Of a stretch of 64,000 nt of DNA, positions 1 to 7,492 are shown piece after piece. Origin of the DNA: Crocinitomicaceae bacterium (GTDB lineage: Bacteria; Bacteroidota; Bacteroidia; Flavobacteriales_D; Crocinitomicaceae); assembly GCA_024643545.1 (NCBI GenBank), contig JAHEMR010000005.1, forward strand, positions 299,025-363,024. Direction: 5' to 3'. Below the pieces are notes generated by a model. That model was not told the DNA's origin. It searched no databases and saw only the letters and a program-made list of their open reading frames with translations. A program made the position numbers and the translations under genes. The stretch's first letter is position 1, and every line of letters starts with the position of its first letter.

Positions 1-67
1 TCGCTTTCTTGTGCGTTCTACGTTTGTCACGTCTTGTTGTGGAAATTCTGCGTTTAGGATGCGCCAT
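1..67 (-). CDS. rpmF: 50S ribosomal protein L32 (bL32), partial
   Basis: The reverse strand reads M-A-H-P-K-R-R-I-S-T-T-R-R-D-K-R-R and then T-H-K-K-A before the window edge. This is the classic N-terminus of bacterial L32, a large-subunit ribosomal protein. Only the first 22 codons are present, so the C-terminal part cannot be judged. It starts 15 nt after the stop of the DUF177 gene, the usual yceD-rpmF order in bacteria, and is probably co-transcribed with it. Confidence 0.95.
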   Translation of the reverse strand, partial: MAHPKRRISTTRRDKRRTHKKA

Positions 68-82
68 AACTATGTATTTATA

Positions 83-592
83 TCAATTTAAATTCTTTAA
101 TGCTGCCCATCGTGGGTCAATATTGTCTTCATCATCTTTGGAATCAGGCTTCGACATGTACTGTTCAATTAGTCTAACCATTTCCTCGTTGCATTCATTT
201 TTTTTGTGAGCGGATCGTGCTGGTAATGCCAACATGATCATCTCGTACATGGATTGTTGTACGTCAATTTCGTAGCTTTCTCTTGGAATCACAATCAAAT
301 TTTCATCCTCCGATTCCTCATCACCAAACACGTAGTAAACGGTCAAATCACCTTTGATTTTTTGACTCATTTCCTCATTGCATCTAGCACAAGGCATTGA
401 AACGACACCTTTTACTTCGAAACTAGCAACAAGCATAGTTTCTTTCTTTTCAAGGCTTAGTTTCACTACTAATTTTCCGTCATCAACCAATGAATACGGC
501 AAAGATTCAAAGAACGTTTTGTCCAAATCAAAATCGAAAAGATGCTGCCCTAGCTTCAATCCAACAAATGGTATCGTGTAAGGACTTATCAT
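83..592 (-). CDS. DUF177 (YceD-like) protein
   Basis: A 169-residue protein of the DUF177/YceD family, identified from the order yceD-rpmF and from the central C-A-R-C motif inside an otherwise acidic protein. The family accompanies L32 in most bacteria and has been linked to 23S rRNA metabolism; the exact activity is not settled. A second Cys-containing stretch (N-E-C-N-E-E-M) lies near residue 133 and echoes the first (C-N-E-E-M). The C-terminus ends in D-P-R-W-A-A-L-K-x-L, a common ending for this family. A TAATTTCG box at 624-631 suggests its own promoter. Confidence 0.85.
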   Translation of the reverse strand: MISPYTIPFVGLKLGQHLFDFDLDKTFFESLPYSLVDDGKLVVKLSLEKKETMLVASFEVKGVVSMPCARCNEEMSQKIKGDLTVYYVFGDEESEDENLIVIPRESYEIDVQQSMYEMIMLALPARSAHKKNECNEEMVRLIEQYMSKPDSKDDEDNIDPRWAALKNLN

Positions 593-623
593 ATCGTTTT
601 TTAAATGAACAAAAATGAATCCG

Positions 624-631
624 CGAAATTA
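624..631 (-). promoter_or_regulatory. -7 box of DUF177-rpmF
   Basis: Reads TAATTTCG on the minus strand, matching the Bacteroidota TAnnTTTG/TAnnTTCG -7 consensus, 31 nt before the DUF177 start. No convincing -33 TTTG is seen. Confidence 0.4.
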
Positions 632-655
632 TAAAATTTATTTGGATTTTTAAAA

Positions 656-1768
656 TTATATCAGTCGATCCGACTCTTTTTTACCTCTTTCTTCCTTAGA
701 AAAGGGCAATGGATTCGAGTGGATTTGCTTATTAAATTTCCTATTTTTAAAAATCTCAACGGCCAAATACATGGCACTTCTCATGGATAATTCGTTCGCT
801 AAATTCTTTCCTGCTATGTCGAAAGCAGTTCCGTGATCTGGTGATGTTCGTACGATGGGAAGGTCGGCTGTAAAGTTCACTCCATCATCAAATGCCAATG
901 CTTTGAATGCTGTAAGTCCTTGATCGTGATACATTGCGAGTATTCCGTCAAATTGATTTTTTAAATCTGAACCAAAAAATCCATCTGCTGGAAAAGGACC
1001 AAAAGCCAAAACACCTTTGTTTTTTGCCTGTTGAATTGCCGGTGAAATAATTTCTTGTTCCTCAGCGCCCAATTTTCCGTTTTCTCCAGCGTGAGGATTC
1101 AATCCGAACACTGCGATTCTAGGCTTAACAATGCCAAAATCTTTTTTCAATGAATTTTCAAATTTCTCAATTTTCGAGAGAATACCTTCTTTGCTAAGCG
1201 CCGAACTCACATCTTTAATGGGAATATGTGTGGTAACCAATGCAACTTTTAGTCTTTCTGAAACCAAAATCATAAGCGCTTCGGGAACACCTGACATGTC
1301 AGCTAAATATTCTGTGTGTCCTGGAAATCGGAAACCAGCTTTTTGAATGGCATCCTTACTGAATGGACTTGTAACCAACACATCAATTTTTCCTTCGGAT
1401 AAATCTTGAGTAGCTGCTTCGAGTGATTTAAAAGCATAAGAACCACCTGATACTGTAGATTCGCCAACTTGCAATTCAACATCCTCATTCCAAACATTGA
1501 TCACATTGATTTTTTTACTTTGGATTTCACCTGCATCTTTACATGAAGTATATTGGAAATCTTGTAACTCCAATAATTTCTTGTAATGCGAAATGATTTT
1601 AGTTGAACCGTAAATAACCGGCGTGAAATCGCTTAAGATACGGTTGTCTTTCAGTGCTTTTATAGTGACTTCTGGACCAATTCCATTTAAGTCACCTAAA
1701 GTAATACCGACCTTGTACAATTCCTTGGTTGAAACTGGTTCTTTCGTTGTTCCGTGTTCTTTCTCCAT
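656..1768 (-). CDS. pdxA: 4-hydroxythreonine-4-phosphate dehydrogenase
   Basis: PdxA oxidises 4-phosphohydroxy-threonine in DXP-dependent pyridoxal phosphate synthesis. The family start V-G-I-T-L-G-D-L-N-G-I-G-P-E is at residues 20-33, and the metal-binding and substrate motifs G-H-T-E-Y-L, N-P-H-A-G-E, G-P-F-P-A-D and M-Y-H-D-Q-G-L follow in order. Length is 370 residues, longer than the usual ~330. An 18-residue N-terminal addition is supported by the start overlapping the pepA stop in TAATG (1766-1770). About 25 extra C-terminal residues (N-P-L-P-F-S-K-E-E-R-G) follow the normal end E-I-F-K-N-R and lie over a small inverted repeat. Confidence 0.95.
   Translation of the reverse strand: MEKEHGTTKEPVSTKELYKVGITLGDLNGIGPEVTIKALKDNRILSDFTPVIYGSTKIISHYKKLLELQDFQYTSCKDAGEIQSKKINVINVWNEDVELQVGESTVSGGSYAFKSLEAATQDLSEGKIDVLVTSPFSKDAIQKAGFRFPGHTEYLADMSGVPEALMILVSERLKVALVTTHIPIKDVSSALSKEGILSKIEKFENSLKKDFGIVKPRIAVFGLNPHAGENGKLGAEEQEIISPAIQQAKNKGVLAFGPFPADGFFGSDLKNQFDGILAMYHDQGLTAFKALAFDDGVNFTADLPIVRTSPDHGTAFDIAGKNLANELSMRSAMYLAVEIFKNRKFNKQIHSNPLPFSKEERGKKESDRLI
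684..706. repeat. imperfect inverted repeat in the pdxA C-terminal tail
   Basis: CCTCTTTCT (684-692), loop TCCTT, AGAAAAGGG (698-706): nine-base arms with one mismatch and one possible G-U pair. It lies in the region encoding the non-family C-terminal tail of PdxA, so it may be the remnant of a small palindromic element read as protein. Only one copy was noticed in this window. Confidence 0.4.
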
Positions 1769-3156
1769 TATTTATAACGATTTTTCAAGAATTGATACAA
1801 CAAACGAACTCCCGCTCCTGTTCCACCATCTCCTTTGTAATTTTCTTTTGAATCCAACCATGCTGGACCTGCAATATCCATGTGAATATAAGGAGCTTTT
1901 ACGAAATGCTCTAAAAATTTTCCAGCTGAAATCATTCCCGCATTTGGACCACCAATATTTTTCATGTCGGCAATTTTAGATTTCATATGTGCCTTGTAGT
2001 CATCCCAGAATGGAAAACGAACCACGCGTTCATGTACATCAAATCCGGTTTTTTCTAAATCTTGAAAATAACTATCAGCAGCATTACCCATGATGATGGT
2101 CGCTTCTGTGCCAATTGCTCTCAATGCTGCTCCCGTTAATGTTGCTGCATCGATGACAATTTCTGGATCATATTTGGCGGAGTAAGCCAAAGCATCAGCC
2201 AAGATCATTCTTCCTTCAGCGTCGGTATTTAATACCTCAATAGTTGTTCCGTCAAACATGGTGATAACGTCACCAGGAGTATAGGCATTTCCTCCCGGAC
2301 GATTATCCGTCGCTGGAATTAATCCAATGATATGAACTGGAAGTTTTTGAAGTGCCGCGAAGTAAATTACCGCGGCCATTGTTGCACCACCAGCCATGTC
2401 ACCTTTCATCGTATCCATGGATCCTGCGGTTGGTTTTAAACTAAGTCCTCCAGTATCGTAAACAACACCTTTACCAACTAAAACGACAGGTTTTTTATTG
2501 ACTGCATTTTCCGGTTTGTATTCCGCGATAGTAAATGTTGGTGGATCGATGGAGCCTTTATTCACGGCTAATAACCCACCCATTTTCAGGGATTCGATTT
2601 GTGTTTTTCCTAAAACGTTCACTTGAAATCCTGCCTCTTGTCCTAGTGCAGAAATTGATTCAGCTAATTGTTCTGCGTTCAAATGAGAAACTGGAGTATT
2701 AACCATGTCACGCGTCCAAAAAACGGCTTTTGACATAGATGTTAATTCATTCAACTGCGCATTCGTTAATGAGGCATCAACAAAAATCTGCTTGAATGTG
2801 TAGTCTTTTGGTTTTGAGAAATGCTGCGTGAATCGGTAGCTCGATAAAAGCAATCCTTCAGTCAAGGCGAATAATGCCACGTTATTTGAACCAACCAGTT
2901 GAATGGACCCTTCAGTGTCGCAAATCAAGCCTTCTATTGTATTTCCTAGAACGCGAATTTCTTCAGCTTTCTGTTCTGTTTTTACGAGAAAGGTAAAACC
3001 TTCCGGACTTTTGAAATAATCAAATTTCTTTTCGCTAGACTGAAAACCTGAAATAGTTTCCGCGGTTAAGCCTGCAACCTGAGTAGTAGTAGTTTCAATT
3101 AAGTAAACCTTAGAAGCACATCCGTTGGCTTCGGTAGAATGAATGAGTTGAATCAT
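1768..3156 (-). CDS. pepA: leucyl aminopeptidase, M17 family
   Basis: A 462-residue cytosolic M17 aminopeptidase that removes N-terminal residues from peptides with a two-metal centre. The metal and active-site motifs are plain: V-G-K-G-V-V-Y-D-T-G-G-L near residue 225, M-K-G-D-M-A-G-G next, and N-T-D-A-E-G-R-M near 310. The N-terminal half is divergent, as is normal in this family. The start is 14 nt after a TACCTTTG promoter box. Its stop codon overlaps the pdxA start by one base, so the two form one transcription unit, although they share no pathway that I know of. Confidence 0.93.
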   Translation of the reverse strand: MIQLIHSTEANGCASKVYLIETTTTQVAGLTAETISGFQSSEKKFDYFKSPEGFTFLVKTEQKAEEIRVLGNTIEGLICDTEGSIQLVGSNNVALFALTEGLLLSSYRFTQHFSKPKDYTFKQIFVDASLTNAQLNELTSMSKAVFWTRDMVNTPVSHLNAEQLAESISALGQEAGFQVNVLGKTQIESLKMGGLLAVNKGSIDPPTFTIAEYKPENAVNKKPVVLVGKGVVYDTGGLSLKPTAGSMDTMKGDMAGGATMAAVIYFAALQKLPVHIIGLIPATDNRPGGNAYTPGDVITMFDGTTIEVLNTDAEGRMILADALAYSAKYDPEIVIDAATLTGAALRAIGTEATIIMGNAADSYFQDLEKTGFDVHERVVRFPFWDDYKAHMKSKIADMKNIGGPNAGMISAGKFLEHFVKAPYIHMDIAGPAWLDSKENYKGDGGTGAGVRLLYQFLKNRYK

Positions 3157-3170
3157 GATTCGAATTTTTA

Positions 3171-3178
3171 CAAAGGTA
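3171..3178 (-). promoter_or_regulatory. -7 box of pepA-pdxA
   Basis: TACCTTTG on the minus strand, 14 nt before the pepA ATG. It matches the Bacteroidota -7 consensus exactly. Confidence 0.55.
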
Positions 3179-3192
3179 GTAAGTTATCTTGC

Positions 3193-4218
3193 TTAAGAAC
3201 GAAAAATATCATGTCCGTAATCTTCCAAAAATCGGTCGATCGCCCTCGGAATAGGATATTGATCTAAATCCGTTAGTTTCACAAGTTCTCCCTCATCATT
3301 TCCACTAGGATTAACTGCGATAAACGAGCAAAACAAGTGTTGATGGGATAATATGTGCTTGTATTCTTTCGATTGAAAAGCCGAGTTTTTTTGCGCTAAA
3401 TACAAATCTTTTTCTTCCTGACTTGTAAATTCCTTCAATGGAAATTGATACAAATGTTGCCAAATATCCTTTTCATTTCTTTTCTCTAAAAGAATCCAAC
3501 CTTGCTTTGGCTGAATTAACTCAAAAACAAAATAGCGTTTTCGTACCCCTTGTTTCTTCAGTTTAACAGGAAGGGCCCCTGAAGTTTTTTCGTTAAATGC
3601 GCCACAATAAATACTGAGTGGACATTCATCACAAAGTGGTTGAGTAGGTTTACAGTGCAATGCACCAAATTCCATCATTGCCTGATTGTATAGACCCGGA
3701 TTTTCTTTATCTAGGAGTTCATTCGAGAATTTTTCAAAATCTTTTTTCCCTTGCGTAGAGTTGATCGGCACGCTCCAATTATACAAACGACTCAATACAC
3801 GAAATACATTGCCATCGAGAACAGCATGCGGTAAATCAAAGGCAAAGGATGCAATTGCTGCGGCGGTATATGGACCAATACCTTTTAACTTCAACAAGCC
3901 TTCATAACTATCTGGGAAGTTTCCATCAAATTCTTCTACGATTTGTTTAGCTGTGCGATGTAAATTCCGTGCCCGACTGTAATAACCGAGTCCTTGCCAC
4001 AAATTCAATACTACTTGCTCATCAGTTTGAGCGAGGTCAAAAACTGTCGGAAATGCATGAATGAACGTGTAGTAATAAGACATTCCTTGCTCTACACGCG
4101 TTTGTTGAAGGATGATTTCACTCAGCCAAATGAAATAGGGATTCTTCGTTTCACGCCAAGGTAAATCACGTTTATGGACCTGGTACCAATTGCTTAATTC
4201 ACCTTGAATTTGCTTCAT
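3193..4218 (-). CDS. mutY: A/G-specific adenine glycosylase
   Basis: MutY removes adenine mispaired with 8-oxoguanine. From the chosen start (M-K-Q-I-Q-G-E-L) it has 341 residues. It shows the catalytic Glu in L-Q-Q-T-R-V-E-Q, the helix-hairpin-helix L-K-G-I-G-P-Y-T-A-A-A-I, the catalytic Asp in A-V-L-D-G-N-V, and a [4Fe-4S] cluster pattern C-x6-C-x2-C-x5-C. A NUDIX-like C-terminal domain for 8-oxoG recognition follows. The frame stays open for 24 codons upstream (to 4290), but that part is hydrophobic and unlike MutY, and would start within the region upstream of hup. Confidence 0.95.
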   Translation of the reverse strand: MKQIQGELSNWYQVHKRDLPWRETKNPYFIWLSEIILQQTRVEQGMSYYYTFIHAFPTVFDLAQTDEQVVLNLWQGLGYYSRARNLHRTAKQIVEEFDGNFPDSYEGLLKLKGIGPYTAAAIASFAFDLPHAVLDGNVFRVLSRLYNWSVPINSTQGKKDFEKFSNELLDKENPGLYNQAMMEFGALHCKPTQPLCDECPLSIYCGAFNEKTSGALPVKLKKQGVRKRYFVFELIQPKQGWILLEKRNEKDIWQHLYQFPLKEFTSQEEKDLYLAQKNSAFQSKEYKHILSHQHLFCSFIAVNPSGNDEGELVKLTDLDQYPIPRAIDRFLEDYGHDIFRS

Positions 4219-4274
4219 TTGAAATTTTTTTAGAAAAAAAACAGGAAAATTAACAATATAAAGTTTCTGTGATA

Positions 4275-4282
4275 TACTTTTG
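4275..4282 (+). promoter_or_regulatory. -7 box of hup
   Basis: TACTTTTG, an exact TAnnTTTG match, 34 nt before the HU start. The only other sequence here is the mutY upstream region on the opposite strand. Confidence 0.55.
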
Positions 4283-4316
4283 CACCGCATTAAAAATCAA
4301 TTAACATCAAGAAAAT

Positions 4317-4607
4317 ATGACTAAAGCGGACATCGTAGCAGACATTGCAGAAGAAACAGGATTAGAAAGAAACGAAGCTCTTAGAGCAGTTGAGGCATTT
4401 ATGAACTCAATTAAATCGTCGTTAGCGAAAGGGAATAATGTCTATTTGAGAGGATTTGGTAGCTTCATTGTGAAAGAACGTGCACAGAAAACTGGTCGTA
4501 ACATTTCAAAAAATACGACAATCATTATCCCTGCTCACAACATTCCGTCTTTCAAACCATCAAAAGTATTTATTGATGAGGTAAAGAATAAGGTTAGCGT
4601 GAAATAA
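4317..4607 (+). CDS. hup: HU-family DNA-binding protein
   Basis: A 96-residue HU/IHF-family nucleoid protein that bends DNA as a dimer. It begins M-T-K-A-D-I-V-A-D-I-A-E-E-T-G, the usual helix 1, and carries the core V-Y-L-R-G-F-G-S-F at about residues 42-50. The DNA-binding arm (T-G-R-N-I-S-K-N-T-T-I-I-I-P) contains the conserved N and P but uses Ile where most HU have basic residues. A hairpin terminator follows 32 nt after the stop, so it is probably monocistronic. Confidence 0.95.
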   Translation: MTKADIVADIAEETGLERNEALRAVEAFMNSIKSSLAKGNNVYLRGFGSFIVKERAQKTGRNISKNTTIIIPAHNIPSFKPSKVFIDEVKNKVSVK

Positions 4608-4632
4608 GATTTCGGTATTTCAAAATTTTATT

Positions 4633-4640
4633 TATCTTTG
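4633..4640 (+). promoter_or_regulatory. -7 box for the 30-residue basic protein and rng
   Basis: TATCTTTG, an exact -7 match, 60 nt before the ATG at 4701. Its last base is the first base of the hup terminator stem, so the promoter and terminator are physically interlocked. Confidence 0.55.
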
Positions 4641-4672
4641 CACTCCCTTTTCTGAGGGGGTGCATTTTTTTT
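4640..4672 (+). terminator. rho-independent terminator of hup
   Basis: GCACTCCC (4640-4647), 8-nt loop, GGGGGTGC (4656-4663), then A and eight T. All eight pairs form with one G-U. A transcript starting from the adjacent TATCTTTG box would begin inside the left arm, so only read-through RNA from hup can fold it fully. Confidence 0.75.
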
Positions 4673-4700
4673 AGATTCAAGTAACACTAAAATATATATT

Positions 4701-4793
4701 ATGCCAAGCGGTAAAAAAAGAAAGAGACATAAAATGGCTACGCACAAGCGTAAAAAACGTCTTAGAAAAAATCGTCACAAGAAGAAGAAGTAA
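4701..4793 (+). CDS. 30-residue highly basic ribosomal-type protein
   Basis: ATG at 4701, TAA at 4791-4793. The product starts M-P-S-G-K-K-R-K-R-H-K-M and continues A-T-H-K-R-K-K-R-L-R; over half its residues are Lys, Arg or His. I recognise it as the short protein conserved across Bacteroidota that is often labelled an AURKAIP1/COX24 (mS38-like) domain protein; that label is from memory. Size and charge fit a small ribosomal subunit component. It sits between hup and rng with its own promoter box. Function in this organism is inferred. Confidence 0.8.
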   Translation: MPSGKKRKRHKMATHKRKKRLRKNRHKKKK

Positions 4794-4821
4794 TCACTTC
4801 TTAATTTGAGAAGAAAAGGAG

Positions 4822-4844
4822 GCTCATTGATTCTTTCAGTGAGC
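4822..4844 (+). terminator. hairpin between the basic-protein gene and rng
   Basis: GCTCATTG (4822-4829), 7-nt loop, CAGTGAGC (4837-4844): eight pairs with one G-U, followed by a T-rich but interrupted tract. It could be a partial terminator or a processing site 31 nt before the rng start. Confidence 0.4.
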
Positions 4845-4875
4845 TTTCATTGTTTCATCCTGTAAACTTCTAATT

Positions 4876-6423
4876 GTGAACCTAGAACTCGTTGTCGATA
4901 CCAGGTCAAATGGAATTTGGATCGCATTGTTGCGGGACGGTAAATTGATTGAATTACATGAGGATCGTGGAAATTCAGATTTTGCTGTTGGCGACATCTA
5001 TTTGGGAAGAGTACGTCGTGTGGTTCCTAGTTTAAATGCTGCGTTTGTAGACGTTGGATACGAAAAAGATGCTTTTTTGCATTACTTGGACCTCGGTCCT
5101 CAGTATCACTCACTGGCAAGATTCGTTAAAGAATCCATGCAAGGGAAACAGAATGTCGCAGACCTGCAATATTTCAAACTAGAGAAAGACATAGAAAAAG
5201 ACGGTAAAATTAGCAATGTACTCTCTTCGTCCCAGCCCATTTTGGTGCAGGTTGCGAAAGAGCCTATATCCATGAAAGGACCTCGATTGAGCTCCGAAGT
5301 GACGCTAGCCGGACGCTACCTCGTTCTCGTACCTTTTTCAGATAAAATATCTGTTAGTCAAAAAATCAAAGATTCAAACGAAAAGGACCGATTAAAGGAC
5401 CTGATGAATCGCATCAAACCGAAAAACTTTGGTGTCATTATTCGAACAGTGGCTGAAAATAAGTCTACAGCAGACTTAGAAACGGACCTTACAAACTTGT
5501 TGGAAAAATGGCGCGGAATGCACGCGAACTTAAAAGGAATTCAACCTCCTCGTCGTGTATTAGGTGAATTGAATACGACCACTTCCATTCTTCGCGATTT
5601 GTTGAATGGTAACTTTACAAATATACATGTCAATGATCCTGCACTCGCTTTAGAGATGAAGGAATACATTTCTTCGATTGCACCAGGACGCGAGAAAATT
5701 GTCCGTAATTACGAAGGGAAAATTGACATTTTTGAACGTTTTGCCATTAATAAGCAGATAAAAGCATTGTTCGGGAAGAAAGTTCCACTACCAAGTGGTG
5801 GATACCTAATCATTGAGCATACAGAAGCAATGCACGTAATCGATGTCAACAGTGGAAACCGTAAGGGTGCTGACGGACAAGAATCGAATGCACTTGCAAC
5901 AAATGTGGAAGCGGCTGAAGAAATAGCGCGTGTGTTACAACTGCGCGACATGGGTGGAATTGTATGTGTTGATTTTATCGACATGCACGAAAAGGAAAAC
6001 AACAAAATTCTCTTCGAAAAAATGAAGGAATTCATGAAGTCTGACCGTGCAAAACACAACATGATTCCTCCTTCAAAGTTCGGTATCATTGAGATCACAC
6101 GTCAACGTGTTCGTCCAGAAACGGATATTGAAACTTCAGAAACATGTCCTACATGTAACGGAAGCGGTGAAGTAACAGCAAGCATTCTTTTCTCTGAAGA
6201 AATTGAAAATAACTTGAGTTATTTATTAAATGATCGCAAAGAAAAAGGTGTGACCCTATTGGTACATCCATACTTGGAAGCATTCTTCAAAAAAGGAATC
6301 ATCAGCAAACAGTTGCGTTGGTTCTTTAAATACAAACAATGGATTCCAGTTCGTGGTTTGACGGCTCATCATTTATTACAGTATTCCTTCGTGAATAAAT
6401 CAAACGAGGAAATTACCTTGTAA
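4876..6423 (+). CDS. rng: ribonuclease G (RNase E/G family)
   Basis: Single-strand endoribonuclease for rRNA maturation and mRNA decay. It starts with GTG (M-N-L-E-L-V-V-D-T-R), the usual RNase G start. An S1 RNA-binding domain spans roughly residues 35-130 with an insertion near 75-115. The catalytic metal Asp residues are D323 (V-I-D-V-N-S-G) and D366 (V-C-V-D-F-I-D-M). The zinc-link C-P-T-C is at 424-427. At 515 residues it lacks the long C-terminal scaffold of RNase E. It overlaps recX by TAATG. Confidence 0.96.
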   Translation: MNLELVVDTRSNGIWIALLRDGKLIELHEDRGNSDFAVGDIYLGRVRRVVPSLNAAFVDVGYEKDAFLHYLDLGPQYHSLARFVKESMQGKQNVADLQYFKLEKDIEKDGKISNVLSSSQPILVQVAKEPISMKGPRLSSEVTLAGRYLVLVPFSDKISVSQKIKDSNEKDRLKDLMNRIKPKNFGVIIRTVAENKSTADLETDLTNLLEKWRGMHANLKGIQPPRRVLGELNTTTSILRDLLNGNFTNIHVNDPALALEMKEYISSIAPGREKIVRNYEGKIDIFERFAINKQIKALFGKKVPLPSGGYLIIEHTEAMHVIDVNSGNRKGADGQESNALATNVEAAEEIARVLQLRDMGGIVCVDFIDMHEKENNKILFEKMKEFMKSDRAKHNMIPPSKFGIIEITRQRVRPETDIETSETCPTCNGSGEVTASILFSEEIENNLSYLLNDRKEKGVTLLVHPYLEAFFKKGIISKQLRWFFKYKQWIPVRGLTAHHLLQYSFVNKSNEEITL

Positions 6424-6890
6424 TGATTCCACCTGCTTTTTCAAAGGAGCAAATCATCTTTAAATTAGAAGCCTTTTGTGCTTATCAGGAACGCTGTACC
6501 CAAGAAGTTCGAACCAAACTCGAACGCTTGGGTGCAGATGAATCCTTGTCTCAAGAAATCATTAATCACTTAACAGAAAACCGCTTTTTAGACGATAGAC
6601 GCTTTGTTGAAGCATACGTTCAAGGAAAACTGCGCATCAAAAAATGGGGCAGACAGAAAATCAAGGCGGCGCTGTTTCAAAAACGCCTCGACGCTAAATT
6701 GATTCAAGAAGGTATTTATGCATTCATATCAGATGAGGAATACCAACTCGTGATGGAATCCTTAATCGAACGTAAAAACCGAGAACTTTCCTCAGAAAAA
6801 TATCCACAAATAAAAAAGCAGAAACTGATGAGGTTCCTGCTTTCAAGGGGTTTTCAATACGACGAATTTTCTTCGTTGAACTTGGATTAA
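6423..6890 (+). CDS. recX: regulatory protein RecX
   Basis: A 155-residue protein of the RecX family, which binds and modulates RecA filaments. It contains the three tandem three-helix repeats of the family; the diagnostic segments are N-R-F-L-D-D-R-R-F-V-E-A-Y and K-W-G-R-Q-K-I-K-A-A-L. Its ATG overlaps the rng stop (TAATG), which implies translational coupling to an RNase rather than to recA. Its stop shares TTAA at 6887-6890 with the convergent thioredoxin gene. Confidence 0.9.
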   Translation: MIPPAFSKEQIIFKLEAFCAYQERCTQEVRTKLERLGADESLSQEIINHLTENRFLDDRRFVEAYVQGKLRIKKWGRQKIKAALFQKRLDAKLIQEGIYAFISDEEYQLVMESLIERKNRELSSEKYPQIKKQKLMRFLLSRGFQYDEFSSLNLD

Positions 6891-7366
6891 TTTGGTTTAA
6901 TAATCGTTGTTGCACCATTTACCCAATTTGCTGGTCCACCAGCTTCGTATCCTTTCGTTCCCAATTGTGTGAAATTCACTTTTCCATCTTTTAATTTGTC
7001 GGCTTTCACAAACCAACAAGTTGGATATCCTCGAACAGCAAATTGTTGTTGTAAATTGCGGTTTTGAGCTTTAACTTCCTCTGTTTGAATGTTCGCTCTA
7101 GGGAAATCTACTTCAACTAGAATGACATTATCTTGCGCCCATTTTTTAAACTCAGTTTGCGTAAAAACCTCTTGTTGAAGTCTTTTACACCATCCACACC
7201 AGTCGGAACCAGTGAAGAACAACATCATTGGTTTATTTTGTTTGTTCGCTAACTCAATGGCTTTGTTTAAATCAGTATGCCAAACAAGGTCTTCTTTTGC
7301 AGACTTTTGTCCAAAAGATGTCAGACTTGTCAGAAAGATGATGGATAATAATGCAATCGTTTTCAT
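6887..7366 (-). CDS. periplasmic thioredoxin-family protein
   Basis: A 159-residue protein starting M-K-T-I-A-L-L with a clear signal peptide ending near F-G-Q (residue 20). The thioredoxin active site is W-C-G-W-C-K with Cys57 and Cys60, in the context M-L-F-F-T-G-S-D typical of DsbD-gamma/thioredoxin_7 proteins. The cis-Pro is in V-R-G-Y-P-T-C-W-F. It probably acts as an envelope disulfide reductase or oxidase; the partner is unknown. The frame stays open for 8 codons upstream (to 7390), but this start gives a cleaner signal peptide. Confidence 0.85.
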   Translation of the reverse strand: MKTIALLSIIFLTSLTSFGQKSAKEDLVWHTDLNKAIELANKQNKPMMLFFTGSDWCGWCKRLQQEVFTQTEFKKWAQDNVILVEVDFPRANIQTEEVKAQNRNLQQQFAVRGYPTCWFVKADKLKDGKVNFTQLGTKGYEAGGPANWVNGATTIIKPN

Positions 7367-7465
7367 ATAATTTTTTTTTAAAATTAACAATAATTGTCAC
7401 GCTATCCAAAAACCGTGCAAAAGTTTATCTTCCATTATTTTTGATGCTAATTTCAATAAAAACAA

Positions 7466-7473
7466 TATATTCG
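7466..7473 (+). promoter_or_regulatory. -7 box of the TonB receptor gene
   Basis: TATATTCG, the TTCG variant of the Bacteroidota -7 box, 19 nt before the ATG at 7493. Confidence 0.45.
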
Positions 7474-7492
7474 TTCTTCAAAAACCAAGCTT

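Noticed and set aside
1623-1979. 118-codon open frame on the plus strand
   Set aside because: It is antisense to pdxA/pepA, both certain from motifs, and its translation has no recognisable features.
4219-4290. 24-residue N-terminal extension of MutY
   Set aside because: The segment is hydrophobic and absent from MutY, which normally begins just before the catalytic helix; the Met at 4218 fits the family.
4640-4672. Hairpin as a leader attenuator for the 30-residue protein
   Set aside because: The expected transcript start is inside the left arm, so the hairpin could form only in RNA coming from hup.
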